Shown: piece after piece, positions 15,654-24,311 of the stretch
Numbering within the stretch: the stretch's first letter is position 1
Layout: each line of letters starts with the position of its first letter
Assembly: GCF_014204975.1 (NCBI RefSeq)
Contig: NZ_JACHMM010000001.1
Span: 1,302,001 to 1,366,000, forward strand
DNA length: 64,000 nt
Source of the DNA: Jiangella mangrovi
GTDB taxonomy: Bacteria > Actinomycetota > Actinomycetes > Jiangellales > Jiangellaceae
Reading direction: 5' to 3'
Translations under genes and position numbers: made by a program
Notes under the pieces: model-generated
Databases searched by the model: none
Told to the model about the DNA's origin: nothing
Seen by the model: only the letters and a program-made list of their open reading frames with translations

Positions 15654-16323
15654 GGTAGACGGTGGCGTTGGCCGTCGTGACACCGCCGCAGACGACGTTG
15701 GCGTCGTTGACGGTCATCGCGTCCGGCGTGCCGGCCACGGTCACGGTCGCACCCTGGACGGTGGTCTGCTCACCGATCACCTGGTCGGGCGTCAGCTGAC
15801 CGGGCACCACGTGGTACGTCAGCACCGTCGTCAGCAGGTCGGCGTCGGTGCCCAGCGTCTGCAGCGTGGCCGGGTCGACCGCGGCGAACGCGTCGTCGAC
15901 CGGCGCGAACACGGTGAACTCGCCGCCGTTGAGGGTGTCGACGAGGTTCACCTCCGGGTTGAGCTCCCCGGACACCGCCGAGACCAGCGTGGTGAGGATC
16001 GGGTTGTTCGACGCGGCCACGGCGACCGGGTCGTCGGACATGCCCTCGACCGAGCCCTCGCCGTCGGGGACCTGGGCGGCGTAGTCGGCGCAGCCCGGGC
16101 CGACCGGACCGGCCATCGGCTCCTCGGTCATCTCGTCGGCCGGGGTGCTCTCCTCGTCCTCGGGCGTCTCCATCGCGGAGTCGTCCTCGGGAGCGGCGGA
16201 GCTGTCGCCGTTGCCGCCGGCGGTCGAGTCGTCGCCGCCGTCGTCGCCACAGGCGGACAGGGTCAGGGTCAGGGCGGCCGCCGTCGCGAGGAGGACGGGG
16301 ACTCGCCTGGTCAGGAGCTTCAT
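15622..16323 (-). CDS. Fasciclin-domain lipoprotein (MPT83/MPT70-like)
   Basis: Surface lipoprotein of 233 residues. The signal peptide ends in a lipobox ('ALTLTLSAC'), followed by an acidic, low-complexity linker (about 25-70) and one fasciclin/beta-Ig-H3 domain ('[40 protein letters not shown]', '[20 protein letters not shown]', '[12 protein letters not shown]'). Mycobacterial MPT70 and MPT83 are fasciclin proteins and the classic SigK targets, which fits this gene lying 62 bp downstream of a SigK-promoted oxidoreductase. The start has an AGAGGA site. The role is adhesion or envelope structure by family; an exact function is not known. Confidence 0.88.
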   Translation of the reverse strand: MKLLTRRVPVLLATAAALTLTLSACGDDGGDDSTAGGNGDSSAAPEDDSAMETPEDEESTPADEMTEEPMAGPVGPGCADYAAQVPDGEGSVEGMSDDPVAVAASNNPILTTLVSAVSGELNPEVNLVDTLNGGEFTVFAPVDDAFAAVDPATLQTLGTDADLLTTVLTYHVVPGQLTPDQVIGEQTTVQGATVTVAGTPDAMTVNDANVVCGGVTTANATVYLIDGVLMPPI

Positions 16324-16385
16324 GAGGGGTTCCTCTCGGATCGTGTGGTCGGAAGGTGCTCGTTCGTGCTCGGTGGTGCTCTGTC

Positions 16386-17975
16386 TCAGCTCACGCGCAC
16401 CACCACCGAATGCCAGCCGCTCGATCCGTCCGGGAACGGCGGCGCCTGCTCGTCGGTCTGGACCTCGCCCGCGCCGTCGGTCGCACGGACCCGCAGGGTG
16501 TGGTTGCCCGGCTCGGCGTCCCACTCCCAGAACCACTGGCGCCAGGTGTCGACCGAGGCCTCGGCGGCCAGCTCGGCGGCCTGCCAGTCGCCGTCGTCGA
16601 CCCGCACCTCGACGGCTCGCACGCCGCGGTGCTGCGCCCAGGCGGTCCCGGCGACGACGGTGCGCCCGGCGGTCACGTCCGCGAACGAGCCGGGGACGTC
16701 GATGCGCGACGCGGTCTTGATCGGCGCCTTCGCGGCCCAGCCGCGGTCGGTCCAGTAGGCGGTGGCGCGGTCGAACCGGGTCAGCTCGAGGTCGGTGACC
16801 CACTTCGTCGCCGACACGTAGCCGTACAGGCCGGGCACCACGAGGCGGGCCGGGAAGCCGTGCTCCACCGGCAGCGGCTCGCCGTTCATGCCGATGGCCA
16901 GCATCGCGTCGCGCCCGTCGGTGATGACGTCCAAGGGCGTGCTCGCCGTGAAGCCGTCGACGCTGGTCGAGAGGAGCATGTCCGCGTCGTCGGCCGGACG
17001 CGCGCGGGCCAGCAGGTCGGCCAGCGGGTACCCGAGCCAGACGGCGTTGCCGGCCAGCTCACCGCCGACCTCGTTCGAGACGCAGGTCAGCGTGATCATC
17101 CGCTCGACCAGGTCCAGCTCGAGGACGTCGTCGAAGTCCAGCTCCAGCTCGCGCTCGACCAGCCCGTGGATGCGCAGCCGCCACTCGTCGGGGACGACCT
17201 TGGGGACGTCCAGGGCGGTGTCGACGCGGTAGAAGTCGCGGTTCGAGGTGGTGAACGGCGTCGCCCCCTCGACGTCGACGGCGGTACCGGCCGGGACCGC
17301 CGGCGCCGGGTCGGCCGGTGCCGGCAGCCGCAGCGCGTCACGGGCATCGCGGACCTCGGCCAGCGTCTGCCCGAACCGCCGCCCGCCGAGCGCCATCACC
17401 ACGGCCAGTCCCGCCACGGCCGCCGTCAACAGCAGGACCTGGCGGCGCGGCGGCTGCGGCCGCTGCGGCGGCCGTGCGGCGGATACGGACTCCCCCGAGA
17501 CCCTCGGATCCGCATCCGCCGCACGGGTCCGCAGCCGGCCCACGAGGAGGGTGAGCGCGGCGGCACCGGCGACGGCTCCCGCGGCGGTAGGGAGCGCCCA
17601 GGCCGCGTCTGCCGTCGGGCGGTTCAGGGCAGCAGCGGCGGCCACCGCACCGAGAACGGCCAGCACCGTCACGCCGGCCCAGCGGCGCCAGAGCTCCAGC
17701 AGCCCGCCCGCCGCCGACACGACCAGCAGGACGACGGCCATGCCGGCCAGCAGGACCTGCTTGTCGTTCTCGCCGAACGTGCGGATCGCGAAGCTCTTCA
17801 GCCACTCCGGCGTGAGATCGACGAACGTGTTGCCGACGGCCAGGAACGGCGCGGCGGCCGGTTCGACGACCAGGGCCGCGACCAGCTCGCCGACGCCCAG
17901 CGTCAGCCCGCCCGCCGCGATCCCGGCCAGGGCGGCCAGGCCTCGGGTGCGCCAGCGGTGCGTCGTCGCGGTCAT
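16386..17975 (-). CDS. Membrane-anchored molybdopterin-dependent oxidoreductase (sulfite-oxidase fold)
   Basis: Protein of 529 residues. The N-terminus holds five or six TM helices (about 12-185), then a linker with one more helix ('[19 protein letters not shown]'), then a sulfite-oxidase/MsrP-type Mo-cofactor domain facing outward. The Mo ligand is C298 in '[13 protein letters not shown]', with '[29 protein letters not shown]' as the second signature. A C-terminal Ig-like dimerisation domain follows ('[13 protein letters not shown]', '[22 protein letters not shown]'). It should oxidise or reduce a small sulfur or oxo substrate at the cell surface. ATG 17975 is 7 nt after a SigK-type -10. The fasciclin lipoprotein gene follows. 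Confidence 0.88.
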   Translation of the reverse strand: MTATTHRWRTRGLAALAGIAAGGLTLGVGELVAALVVEPAAAPFLAVGNTFVDLTPEWLKSFAIRTFGENDKQVLLAGMAVVLLVVSAAGGLLELWRRWAGVTVLAVLGAVAAAAALNRPTADAAWALPTAAGAVAGAAALTLLVGRLRTRAADADPRVSGESVSAARPPQRPQPPRRQVLLLTAAVAGLAVVMALGGRRFGQTLAEVRDARDALRLPAPADPAPAVPAGTAVDVEGATPFTTSNRDFYRVDTALDVPKVVPDEWRLRIHGLVERELELDFDDVLELDLVERMITLTCVSNEVGGELAGNAVWLGYPLADLLARARPADDADMLLSTSVDGFTASTPLDVITDGRDAMLAIGMNGEPLPVEHGFPARLVVPGLYGYVSATKWVTDLELTRFDRATAYWTDRGWAAKAPIKTASRIDVPGSFADVTAGRTVVAGTAWAQHRGVRAVEVRVDDGDWQAAELAAEASVDTWRQWFWEWDAEPGNHTLRVRATDGAGEVQTDEQAPPFPDGSSGWHSVVVRVS

Positions 17976-17982
17976 GCCCCGT

Positions 17983-18011
17983 GTTCGGCGCGGCCCGTGA
18001 CCCGGATTGGT
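17983..18011 (-). promoter_or_regulatory. Predicted SigK promoter of the oxidoreductase-fasciclin operon
   Basis: Minus strand: ACCAATCC (18011-18004), 15 bp, CCGAAC (17988-17983), 7 nt, ATG at 17975. Boxes and spacings equal those at sigK and the lipid operon, 14 kb away. Confidence 0.75.
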
Positions 18012-18175
18012 GCGGGTCTTGGAATCAACCGTTCGGCCCACGCCGTCCACAGGTGCGGCGGGTTCGCGGGGTTGTCCACATTTCGCGGTTCGCCGGTGGA
18101 ACGCGGCGCCGCTGCCAGCAAGAGTGGCGGCATGCCGAACAGCAGTGCGAAACTCTCGAGAACAGGAGAAGCCAG

Positions 18176-18757
18176 ATGGTGGTGGTCGACATGCCCGCGG
18201 TCGAACTCCCGACCGGTCCGCGATGGTGGACGTTCGACGATCTCCTCGAGCTGCCCGAATCCGACTGGCGGTTCGAGATCGTCGACGGCGGTCTGCTCAT
18301 GACCCCGGGGCCGGGCCTCTGGCACGAGTCCGTGTCGGACTTCCTGCGGGCACGGCTCCGCGCTGCGCTGCCGCCCGGCTTACGCATCCTCGGCCCGGTC
18401 ACGGTCGACATCGACCCGACCTTCCTGATCCCCGATCTCATGGTGCTGCCCCACGATGTCGTTCGCCGCGGCGGTGCGAAGGCCATGGCCGCCGAGGCGC
18501 TCCTCGTCATCGAGATCGTCTCGCCGGGGTCGGTCTCCATCGACCGCATCCTCAAGCCGGCCAAGTACGCCGAGGCGGGCATCCCGCACTTCTGGCGGGT
18601 CGAGTTCCAGCCCGAGCTCAGCCTCACGGCGTACGCGCTGCCCGAGGGCACTTCCGCCTACACCGAGGTGGGCACCTGGACGGCCGGACAGACGGCACCC
18701 ATCCGGGCGCCGTTCGAGGTCGACATCGAGATCGCGGAACTCGCTCCGGACCGTTGA
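18176..18757 (+). CDS. Uma2/DUF820 family PD-(D/E)XK nuclease-like protein
   Basis: Protein of 193 residues of the Uma2 family (restriction-endonuclease fold, function not established). Seen: 'WTFDDLLELPESDWRFEIVDGGLLMTPGPG', 'VDIDPTFLIPDLMVL' and 'ALLVIEIVSPGSVSIDRILKPAKYAEAGIPHFWRVE'. The core contains the family Asp (IPDL) and the E-x-V element, with a Lys of the 'RILKPAKY' helix. ATG 18176 has GGAG 7 nt upstream. The roughly 165 bp before it hold no gene. It is a single gene with no toxin-antitoxin or restriction partner beside it. Its stop overlaps the likely -35 of the ABC exporter. Confidence 0.8.
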   Translation: MVVVDMPAVELPTGPRWWTFDDLLELPESDWRFEIVDGGLLMTPGPGLWHESVSDFLRARLRAALPPGLRILGPVTVDIDPTFLIPDLMVLPHDVVRRGGAKAMAAEALLVIEIVSPGSVSIDRILKPAKYAEAGIPHFWRVEFQPELSLTAYALPEGTSAYTEVGTWTAGQTAPIRAPFEVDIEIAELAPDR

Positions 18758-18783
18758 TCCGCGCAACCACCCGGGCGTAGGCT
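18754..18783 (+). promoter_or_regulatory. Possible housekeeping promoter of the ABC exporter
   Basis: TTGATC (18754-18759), 18 bp, TAGGCT (18778-18783), about 58 bp before the GTG start at 18842. The -10 is a common actinobacterial form; the call rests on pattern only. Confidence 0.45.
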
Positions 18784-18841
18784 TCTCGACGGCCCCATTC
18801 GGGGTGTCCGCCAATCCGACCCGCTGCCTCGGGAGATCCCT

Positions 18842-21800
18842 GTGCCCAGCCGCACCGCGTCCGCGCGTCCCTCAGATCAGTCCTCCACCCGGCCGTCACC
18901 GCCTTCAACGCCGTCGCTGACCGTCGCGTCAGCCGAACCCTCACAGCCACCCGGCACCTTCCGCCGGCTCGCTCCCTACCTCCTCCGCCACCGCGGCACG
19001 CTGATCGTCTCGGTCGTCGTCGCGCTGGCCTGGGCGGTCGCCGTCGCCGCCGTTCCCGTCACGCAGGGCCGCGTCGTCGACGACGCGATCACCGAGCGTT
19101 CCGCCCCGCTCATGCCGATGATCGTGCTGCTCATCGGCCTGGCCGTCGCCCGCTTCGTGCTGTCGAGCTGGTGGCGCTACACCGGCGGCAAGACCGCCTT
19201 CAGCATCCAGGACGACCTGCGCCGCGACGTGTACGACACGCTGCAGCGCCTCGACTTCACCGGCCACGCACAGCTGCAGAGCGGCCAGCTGGTGTCGCGC
19301 ATCAGCGGCGACCTGCGCTACGTGCTCATGCTGCTGACCTGGATCCCGCAGGTGGCGGCCACGCTGGTGTCGTCGCTGCTCGCAGTGGTCGTGATGTTCA
19401 CCCTGTCCCCACTGGTCGCGGCCCTCGTCGTCGCGGTCATCGTCGTCGTGTTCGTGGTCACCAACCGGCAGCGCCGCCAGGTGTATGCGGCGGGCTGGGA
19501 CGCCCAGGACCGCGAGGCGGAGATGACCTCCCGCGTCGAGGAGGCCGTCACCGGCGTCCGCGTGGTGCGGGCGTTCGGCCAGCAGCCGGCCGAGACCGCG
19601 CGGCTGCACCGCTCGCTGCTCGACATGTTCGACGCGCGGGTCCGGGCCGTGCGGCTGCGCGCCCCGTTCATGGCGTCGCTGCAGGGCGCGCCGCTCTTCG
19701 GCCAGGTGCTGGTGCTGCTGGCCGGCGGGCTGCTGGTCATCGAGGGCCACCTGACCATTGGCGTGTTCCTGGCCTGCACCGGCTACCTCGCCGAGCTCAT
19801 CGGCGCCGCGCGCGTGGCCGGCATGGTGCTCACCAACGCGCCGCTGTGCCGGGCGGCCACGGAGCGGGTCGGCGAGCTGCTGGACCTGCGGGCCGAGATC
19901 ACCGAGCCGCTCCGGCCGGTCGACGTGCACGAGCGCGGCGGCGCGGTCTCGTTCCACCGGGTGCGCTTCGCCTACGCCGACGGCGACGGCCACCAGGTGC
20001 TGCGCGGCTTCACCCTCGACGTCCGGCCGGGCGAGACGGTCGCGCTGGTCGGGCCGTCCGGGTGCGGGAAGTCGACCGCGCTGTCCATGCTGCCGCGGTT
20101 CTTCGACGCCGACGCCGGCACCATCACCGTCGACGGCATCGACACGCGCCGCTGGTCGCTGCCGGAGCTGCGCCGTCGCATCGGCGTCGTGTTCGAGAAC
20201 AGCTTCCTCTTCTCCGACACCATCGCCGCGAACATCGCCTACGGGAAGCCGGACGCGAGCCTCGACGAGATCCGGGCGGCCGCCCGGGCCGCCGCGGCCG
20301 ACGAGTTCGTCGAGGCGCTGCCCGACGGCTACGACACCGTCGTCGGCGAGCAGGGCATCACGCTCTCCGGCGGGCAGCGCCAGCGGGTCGCGCTGGCCCG
20401 GGCGCTGCTGTCCGAGCCGGACATCCTGCTGCTCGACGACGCCACCTCCTCGGTCGACGTCAAGGTCGAGGAGCGCATCCACGCCAACCTCGAGCCGTTC
20501 CTGGCCGCGCGGACGGTGCTGCTGGTCGCCTACCGCGAGTCCACGCTGCGGCTGGCCGACCGCGTCGTGCTGGTCGACGACGGCCGCGTGGTGGACGAGG
20601 GCGGGCACGCCGAGCTGCTCGAGCGCAACGCCCTGTACCGCGACCTGTTCGGCGACGGTCCCGGCACGGACGCCGCCGCGGACCGGCCCGCCGACCTCAT
20701 GTCGCACGCGCGGTCCGGCCGCTTCGAGGCGACGGCGTCGGCGTGGGAGTCGCGGCAGGACGCCACCGGCTCGCTGCCGGGGCTGCAACTGGCGGTCCCG
20801 CCCGCGGTGGCGGCCCGGATCGCCGCGCTGCCGCCGCCGGCCGACCCGCCCGGCGTCGACCTCGAGCGCGAGAACGACGCCCGCGGCCCGCTGCGGCTGC
20901 CGTCGTTCCTGCGGCCGTACATCGGCGGCCTGCTGGTCGGGCTGGCGCTGGTGGTGCTCGAGGCGGCCATCACGCTGGTCAACCCCATGCTGGTGCAGCG
21001 GGCGGTCGACGACGGCATGCGGGCCGGCTCGGAGTCCGTGCTGCTCTGGATCTGCGCCGCGGCGGCGGTGCTGGTGGCGCTGCTCTGGCTCGACCAGCGC
21101 ACCGGCTACCTGTGGACGACGCGCAGCACCGAGCGACTGTTGCTGGCCATGCGGGTGCGGATCTTCGGGCAGCTGCAGCGGCTGGGCATCGACTTCTACG
21201 ACCGCACCCAGGCGGGGCGCGTCATGACCCGCATGACGTCCGACGTCGACTCGATCGCCCAGCTGTTCCAGGTCGGGCTGATCAACGCCGTCGTCAGCGT
21301 GGCGACGTTCGCCGGCATGACGCTGGTGGTCGTCGCCCTGGACCCGATGCTGGCCCTGGTGGTGCTGGGTGTCGTGCCGTTCGCGGGCGCCGTCACCTGG
21401 TGGTACCGGCGGCGCGCCTCGGTGGCCTACGACGACGCCCGTGAGCTGCTCTCCTCGCTCAACGCCGACGTGCAGGAGAGCATGGCCGGCATCCGGGTCA
21501 CGCACGCGTTCCGGCGCGAGGCCGTCAACCTCGGGCGGTTCGCCGGGCTCGGCCGCCAGTACGTCGGAGCCAGCCTGCGCGGGCTGTACGCGACGTCGGT
21601 GTACGTGGCCGCCATCGAGCTGCTCTCGGTGCTGGCCATCGCGGCGGTGCTCTGGGTGGGCGCGCAGCGCATCGAGGCCGGCACGCTGGCCCTCGGCACG
21701 CTGATCGCGTTCCTGCTGTACCTCGCCCAGGTGTTCGCGCCGGTGCAGCAGCTGTCGGCGGTGTTCGACGTGTACCAGCGGGCCCGCACCGGGCTGGTCC

Positions 21801-22579
21801 GGGTGCGCGCGCTCCTGGCGCTGGAGACGTCGACGCCGGTCCGCCCGGACGCCGCGCAGGTCGACGCCGTCGCCGGTGACCTGCGCTTCGAGCAGGTGCG
21901 GCTGCGCTATGCCAGCGCCGCCACCGATGCCCTGCGAGACGTCGACCTGCACGTGCCGGCCGGCCAGCGCGTGGCGTTCGTCGGGCGCACCGGCGCGGGC
22001 AAGTCGACGCTGTCGAAGCTGGTGGCACGGTTCTACGACCCGACCGAGGGGACGGTCCTGGTCGACGACCGACCGCTCGACGGTCTCGACGTCACCAGTT
22101 ACCGGGGGCATCTGGGCTACGTGCCGCAGGAGCCGTTCCTGTTCTCGCGCACCATCCGCGACAACATCGCCTACGCCCGTCCGGACGCCAGCGACGCCGA
22201 GGTCGAGGCGGCCGCCCGGGCCGTGGGGGCGCACGAGTTCATCACCCGGCTGCCCGGTGGGTACCACCACGTCGTGGCCGAACGGGGCCGCTCCCTCTCG
22301 GCCGGCCAGCGCCAGCTGGTCTGCCTGGCCCGGGCACTGCTCGGCGACCCGTCGATCCTCATCCTCGACGAGGCCACGTCCAACCTCGACCTCGCCAGCG
22401 AGCGCAAGGTCAACCAGGCCATGCGCGTGGCGTCGGCCGGCCGCACCACGATCGTCGTCACGCACCGGCCGCAGTCCCTGCACTGGGTCGACCGCGTCAT
22501 CGAAGTAGCGGACGGTCGCATCGCCACGGACGAGCCGGCACCGAGATATGTCGCCCGGGTCCTCACCCGAGCGAGCTGA
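18842..22579 (+). CDS. Fused ABC exporter with two TMD-NBD halves, asymmetric ATP sites
   Basis: A single 1245-residue chain containing two complete half exporters (TMD-NBD-TMD-NBD), ABCB type. NBD1 has Walker A at about 404 ('GPSGCGKST'), signature LSGGQ at 508, Walker B 'ILLLDD' where the catalytic Glu is Asp (about 533), and the switch His replaced by Tyr at 564 ('LLVAYRES'). NBD2 has Walker A at about 1048 ('GRTGAGKST'), a non-standard signature LSAGQ at 1152, intact 'LILDEAT' and switch His at 1208. Heterodimeric exporters usually split these two types into separate subunits; here they are fused. The substrate is unknown, probably a drug or lipid. GTG 18842 has GGGAG 6 nt upstream. The two halves are joined by a linker of about 60 residues near 640-700. 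Confidence 0.92.
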   Translation: MPSRTASARPSDQSSTRPSPPSTPSLTVASAEPSQPPGTFRRLAPYLLRHRGTLIVSVVVALAWAVAVAAVPVTQGRVVDDAITERSAPLMPMIVLLIGLAVARFVLSSWWRYTGGKTAFSIQDDLRRDVYDTLQRLDFTGHAQLQSGQLVSRISGDLRYVLMLLTWIPQVAATLVSSLLAVVVMFTLSPLVAALVVAVIVVVFVVTNRQRRQVYAAGWDAQDREAEMTSRVEEAVTGVRVVRAFGQQPAETARLHRSLLDMFDARVRAVRLRAPFMASLQGAPLFGQVLVLLAGGLLVIEGHLTIGVFLACTGYLAELIGAARVAGMVLTNAPLCRAATERVGELLDLRAEITEPLRPVDVHERGGAVSFHRVRFAYADGDGHQVLRGFTLDVRPGETVALVGPSGCGKSTALSMLPRFFDADAGTITVDGIDTRRWSLPELRRRIGVVFENSFLFSDTIAANIAYGKPDASLDEIRAAARAAAADEFVEALPDGYDTVVGEQGITLSGGQRQRVALARALLSEPDILLLDDATSSVDVKVEERIHANLEPFLAARTVLLVAYRESTLRLADRVVLVDDGRVVDEGGHAELLERNALYRDLFGDGPGTDAAADRPADLMSHARSGRFEATASAWESRQDATGSLPGLQLAVPPAVAARIAALPPPADPPGVDLERENDARGPLRLPSFLRPYIGGLLVGLALVVLEAAITLVNPMLVQRAVDDGMRAGSESVLLWICAAAAVLVALLWLDQRTGYLWTTRSTERLLLAMRVRIFGQLQRLGIDFYDRTQAGRVMTRMTSDVDSIAQLFQVGLINAVVSVATFAGMTLVVVALDPMLALVVLGVVPFAGAVTWWYRRRASVAYDDARELLSSLNADVQESMAGIRVTHAFRREAVNLGRFAGLGRQYVGASLRGLYATSVYVAAIELLSVLAIAAVLWVGAQRIEAGTLALGTLIAFLLYLAQVFAPVQQLSAVFDVYQRARTGLVRVRALLALETSTPVRPDAAQVDAVAGDLRFEQVRLRYASAATDALRDVDLHVPAGQRVAFVGRTGAGKSTLSKLVARFYDPTEGTVLVDDRPLDGLDVTSYRGHLGYVPQEPFLFSRTIRDNIAYARPDASDAEVEAAARAVGAHEFITRLPGGYHHVVAERGRSLSAGQRQLVCLARALLGDPSILILDEATSNLDLASERKVNQAMRVASAGRTTIVVTHRPQSLHWVDRVIEVADGRIATDEPAPRYVARVLTRAS

Positions 22580-22622
22580 GTGGCGGCCGGGTGAGGCTCG
22601 GCCGCTTGTGGTGACGTTGCGT

Positions 22623-22718
22623 GGTGGGGGGCGGTGGAGGCTACGCCGGCTCCGCTTCGCGGCGGTGAAGCATGCCGCGTGCGCTCTTGACGCCGGCTCC
22701 GCCTGCACCGCCCCCACC
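22623..22718. repeat. Structured intergenic repeat, copy 2
   Basis: Core 22644-22702 matches copy 1 at 57 of 59 positions. The flanking arms (22623-22641 and 22701-22718) pair with each other apart from one bulged G and one mismatch, but their sequence is unrelated to the arms of copy 1. It lies between the convergent ABC exporter and TIM-barrel genes. Confidence 0.8.
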
Positions 22719-22743
22719 CGACGTCGGGTTTCCGTCGCGTTCA

Positions 22744-22776
22744 CCCGGCCGGCCGAGGATCGCTCGGCCGGCCGGG
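22744..22776. terminator. Strong hairpin between convergent genes
   Basis: Perfect 14-bp stem (22744-22757 with 22763-22776) and a 5-nt GATCG loop, between the ABC exporter and the TIM-barrel gene. It has no T-run, as is usual for actinobacterial terminators. It is likely bidirectional. Confidence 0.6.
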
Positions 22777-22798
22777 GAGCCTTACTGACCGCCGAGGG

Positions 22799-24088
22799 TC
22801 AGCGCTGCATGTTGCTCATGTTGGTGCCGCTGATGACGGCGTGGCGCAGCGAGCGGCCGGGGTCACCCGCGCCGCCGGGAGCGGTGTCGTCCTCGTAGTT
22901 CGGGTTGTGGTAGCCGCGCGGACGGTGCCGGCGGAAGATCGCGTCGTAGTCGATGTCGCTGCGCGGGTCGCCGAACGGGATCATCCGGTAGCCCTCGCCG
23001 GTGCCGGGCGGCTGCTCCTCGCGGCGCTCGCCGTCCTTGGCGTGGTAGAGCGGGTAGCGCAGCGGCTGCGCCGCGATCTGGTCGATCGGGCTGAAGATGC
23101 TCTCGCGGCGCTGGCCCTCCCAGTCGTAGTACCAGCGGAACCGGTGCTGGGCCGAGTGCGCCCAGTAGATGTCGATCTCGCAGAGGCACTTGGTGCTGGG
23201 GGTGATGTCCAGGTAGTACTGCATCCGGCGGATGCCGGACTCGCCGCGCACCATCTGCGGCTGCGGCAGCGGCGCGCCGGTGACGCGGTCGACCGTCACC
23301 TGGACCATGGGGCCGTCCTGCAGGAAGCCGTAGGCGTCGGCGTGGTTGTGCGGGTACATGCGGATGCGGTGGCCGTTCCAGGAGAGGTCGTTGATCGCCT
23401 CCCACTTCTGGCCCGCGAGGTCCCACGCCTCCTTGGCGCCGCCGCCGGTGGGGTCGCCGCCGGTGCCCATGAACGGCATGCCGAGGATCGAGGCGAACTC
23501 GAGCTCGACCTGGAAGCGGTCGTAGTCGTCGGCGGTCATGCCGCCGTTGGGGCCGCCGGGCCAGCTGTTCGGGATGAAGCCGTGGTTGCCGATGGCCTCG
23601 AGGCCGGCCTCGTCGAGGAAGCCACGCAGCGTCCGCGCGTAGTTCAGGTAGGCGGGGAAGTTCTGCCGCAGCAGCGTGCTGCCCTGGGTGAGCGGCGGGA
23701 CGTTGCCGCCCTGGTTCTCGGCGTGCTGGCTGTAGCCGGCGAACTCCACCTGCTTGAAGCCGGCGTCGGCGAGGAACAGGAAGACCTCGCGGAAGCCGCC
23801 GGGCAGCGGCACTGTGGGGCCGAGGTCGTTCGGGTCGGTGGGGAAGTTGGGGCCGCCGAGCTGGCCCATGGTGGGCGCCGGGTTGTTCCAGATGCCGCGC
23901 CGCGCGGTGGCGTCGCGCTGGGTGTACAGGATGGTGCCGCGCTTGCCCGGGGGCAGCAGCGGGTTCGGCACGTTCTGCACCGCCGCTCCGGCCAGTGTCG
24001 GCACGGCCGGCGCGATGGCCGCCGCGGCCAGCGTGCCGGCGCTGATCGTGATCAGCCGGCGCCGGCTCAACCTGTGGTCCTGAGCCAT
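22799..24088 (-). CDS. Tat-exported sugar-phosphate isomerase/epimerase-like TIM-barrel protein
   Basis: Secreted protein of 429 residues. The N-terminus has a twin-arginine signal ('LSRRRLITISAGTLAAAAIAPAVPTLAGA'), so it is exported folded. The mature part follows the xylose-isomerase-like TIM-barrel pattern ('EVFLFLADAGFKQVEFAGYSQH', 'FLDEAGLEAIGNHGF', 'ELEFASILGMPFMGTGG', 'IRMYPHNHADAYGFLQDG', 'CLCEIDIYWAHSAQ'), with His, Glu and Asp residues at metal-binding positions. Substrate is unknown, likely an extracellular carbohydrate derivative. ATG 24088 has GAGGAG upstream. Nothing nearby fixes its pathway. The 223 bp upstream, to the divergent gene at 24312, show no feature I can name. Confidence 0.82.
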   Translation of the reverse strand: MAQDHRLSRRRLITISAGTLAAAAIAPAVPTLAGAAVQNVPNPLLPPGKRGTILYTQRDATARRGIWNNPAPTMGQLGGPNFPTDPNDLGPTVPLPGGFREVFLFLADAGFKQVEFAGYSQHAENQGGNVPPLTQGSTLLRQNFPAYLNYARTLRGFLDEAGLEAIGNHGFIPNSWPGGPNGGMTADDYDRFQVELEFASILGMPFMGTGGDPTGGGAKEAWDLAGQKWEAINDLSWNGHRIRMYPHNHADAYGFLQDGPMVQVTVDRVTGAPLPQPQMVRGESGIRRMQYYLDITPSTKCLCEIDIYWAHSAQHRFRWYYDWEGQRRESIFSPIDQIAAQPLRYPLYHAKDGERREEQPPGTGEGYRMIPFGDPRSDIDYDAIFRRHRPRGYHNPNYEDDTAPGGAGDPGRSLRHAVISGTNMSNMQR

Positions 24089-24311
24089 GTCGTCTCCTCG
24101 CTCCGTGGAAGTGCGGGACCGTTTGCTCGAGATCGCATCGCCCACCGGAGCCGGCTGCGGCCAGGACTTTCTACGAGAGGTGTGGAAAGCCGCCCCGATG
24201 TTGGGGAAACACTAACGCCATCCCGCCGTAACTCGACCCAGCTAGATCGAGATTGTCCGGTTTGTGCCATGTCGGCAGCATGACGCGGCCGCCGCTGTGC
24301 CAGAGTGAGGC

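Noticed and set aside
18813-18840. CAATCC upstream of the ABC exporter, like a SigK -35
   Set aside because: At 15 bp spacing the -10 position reads GAGATC, without CGAA, and the gene has a usual ribosome site and a TTGATC/TAGGCT promoter.
18941-22744. A 1267-codon open frame antisense to the ABC exporter
   Set aside because: It is a GC-skew shadow: the plus strand has complete ABC motifs and the antisense product is low-complexity Arg/Gly/His-rich.
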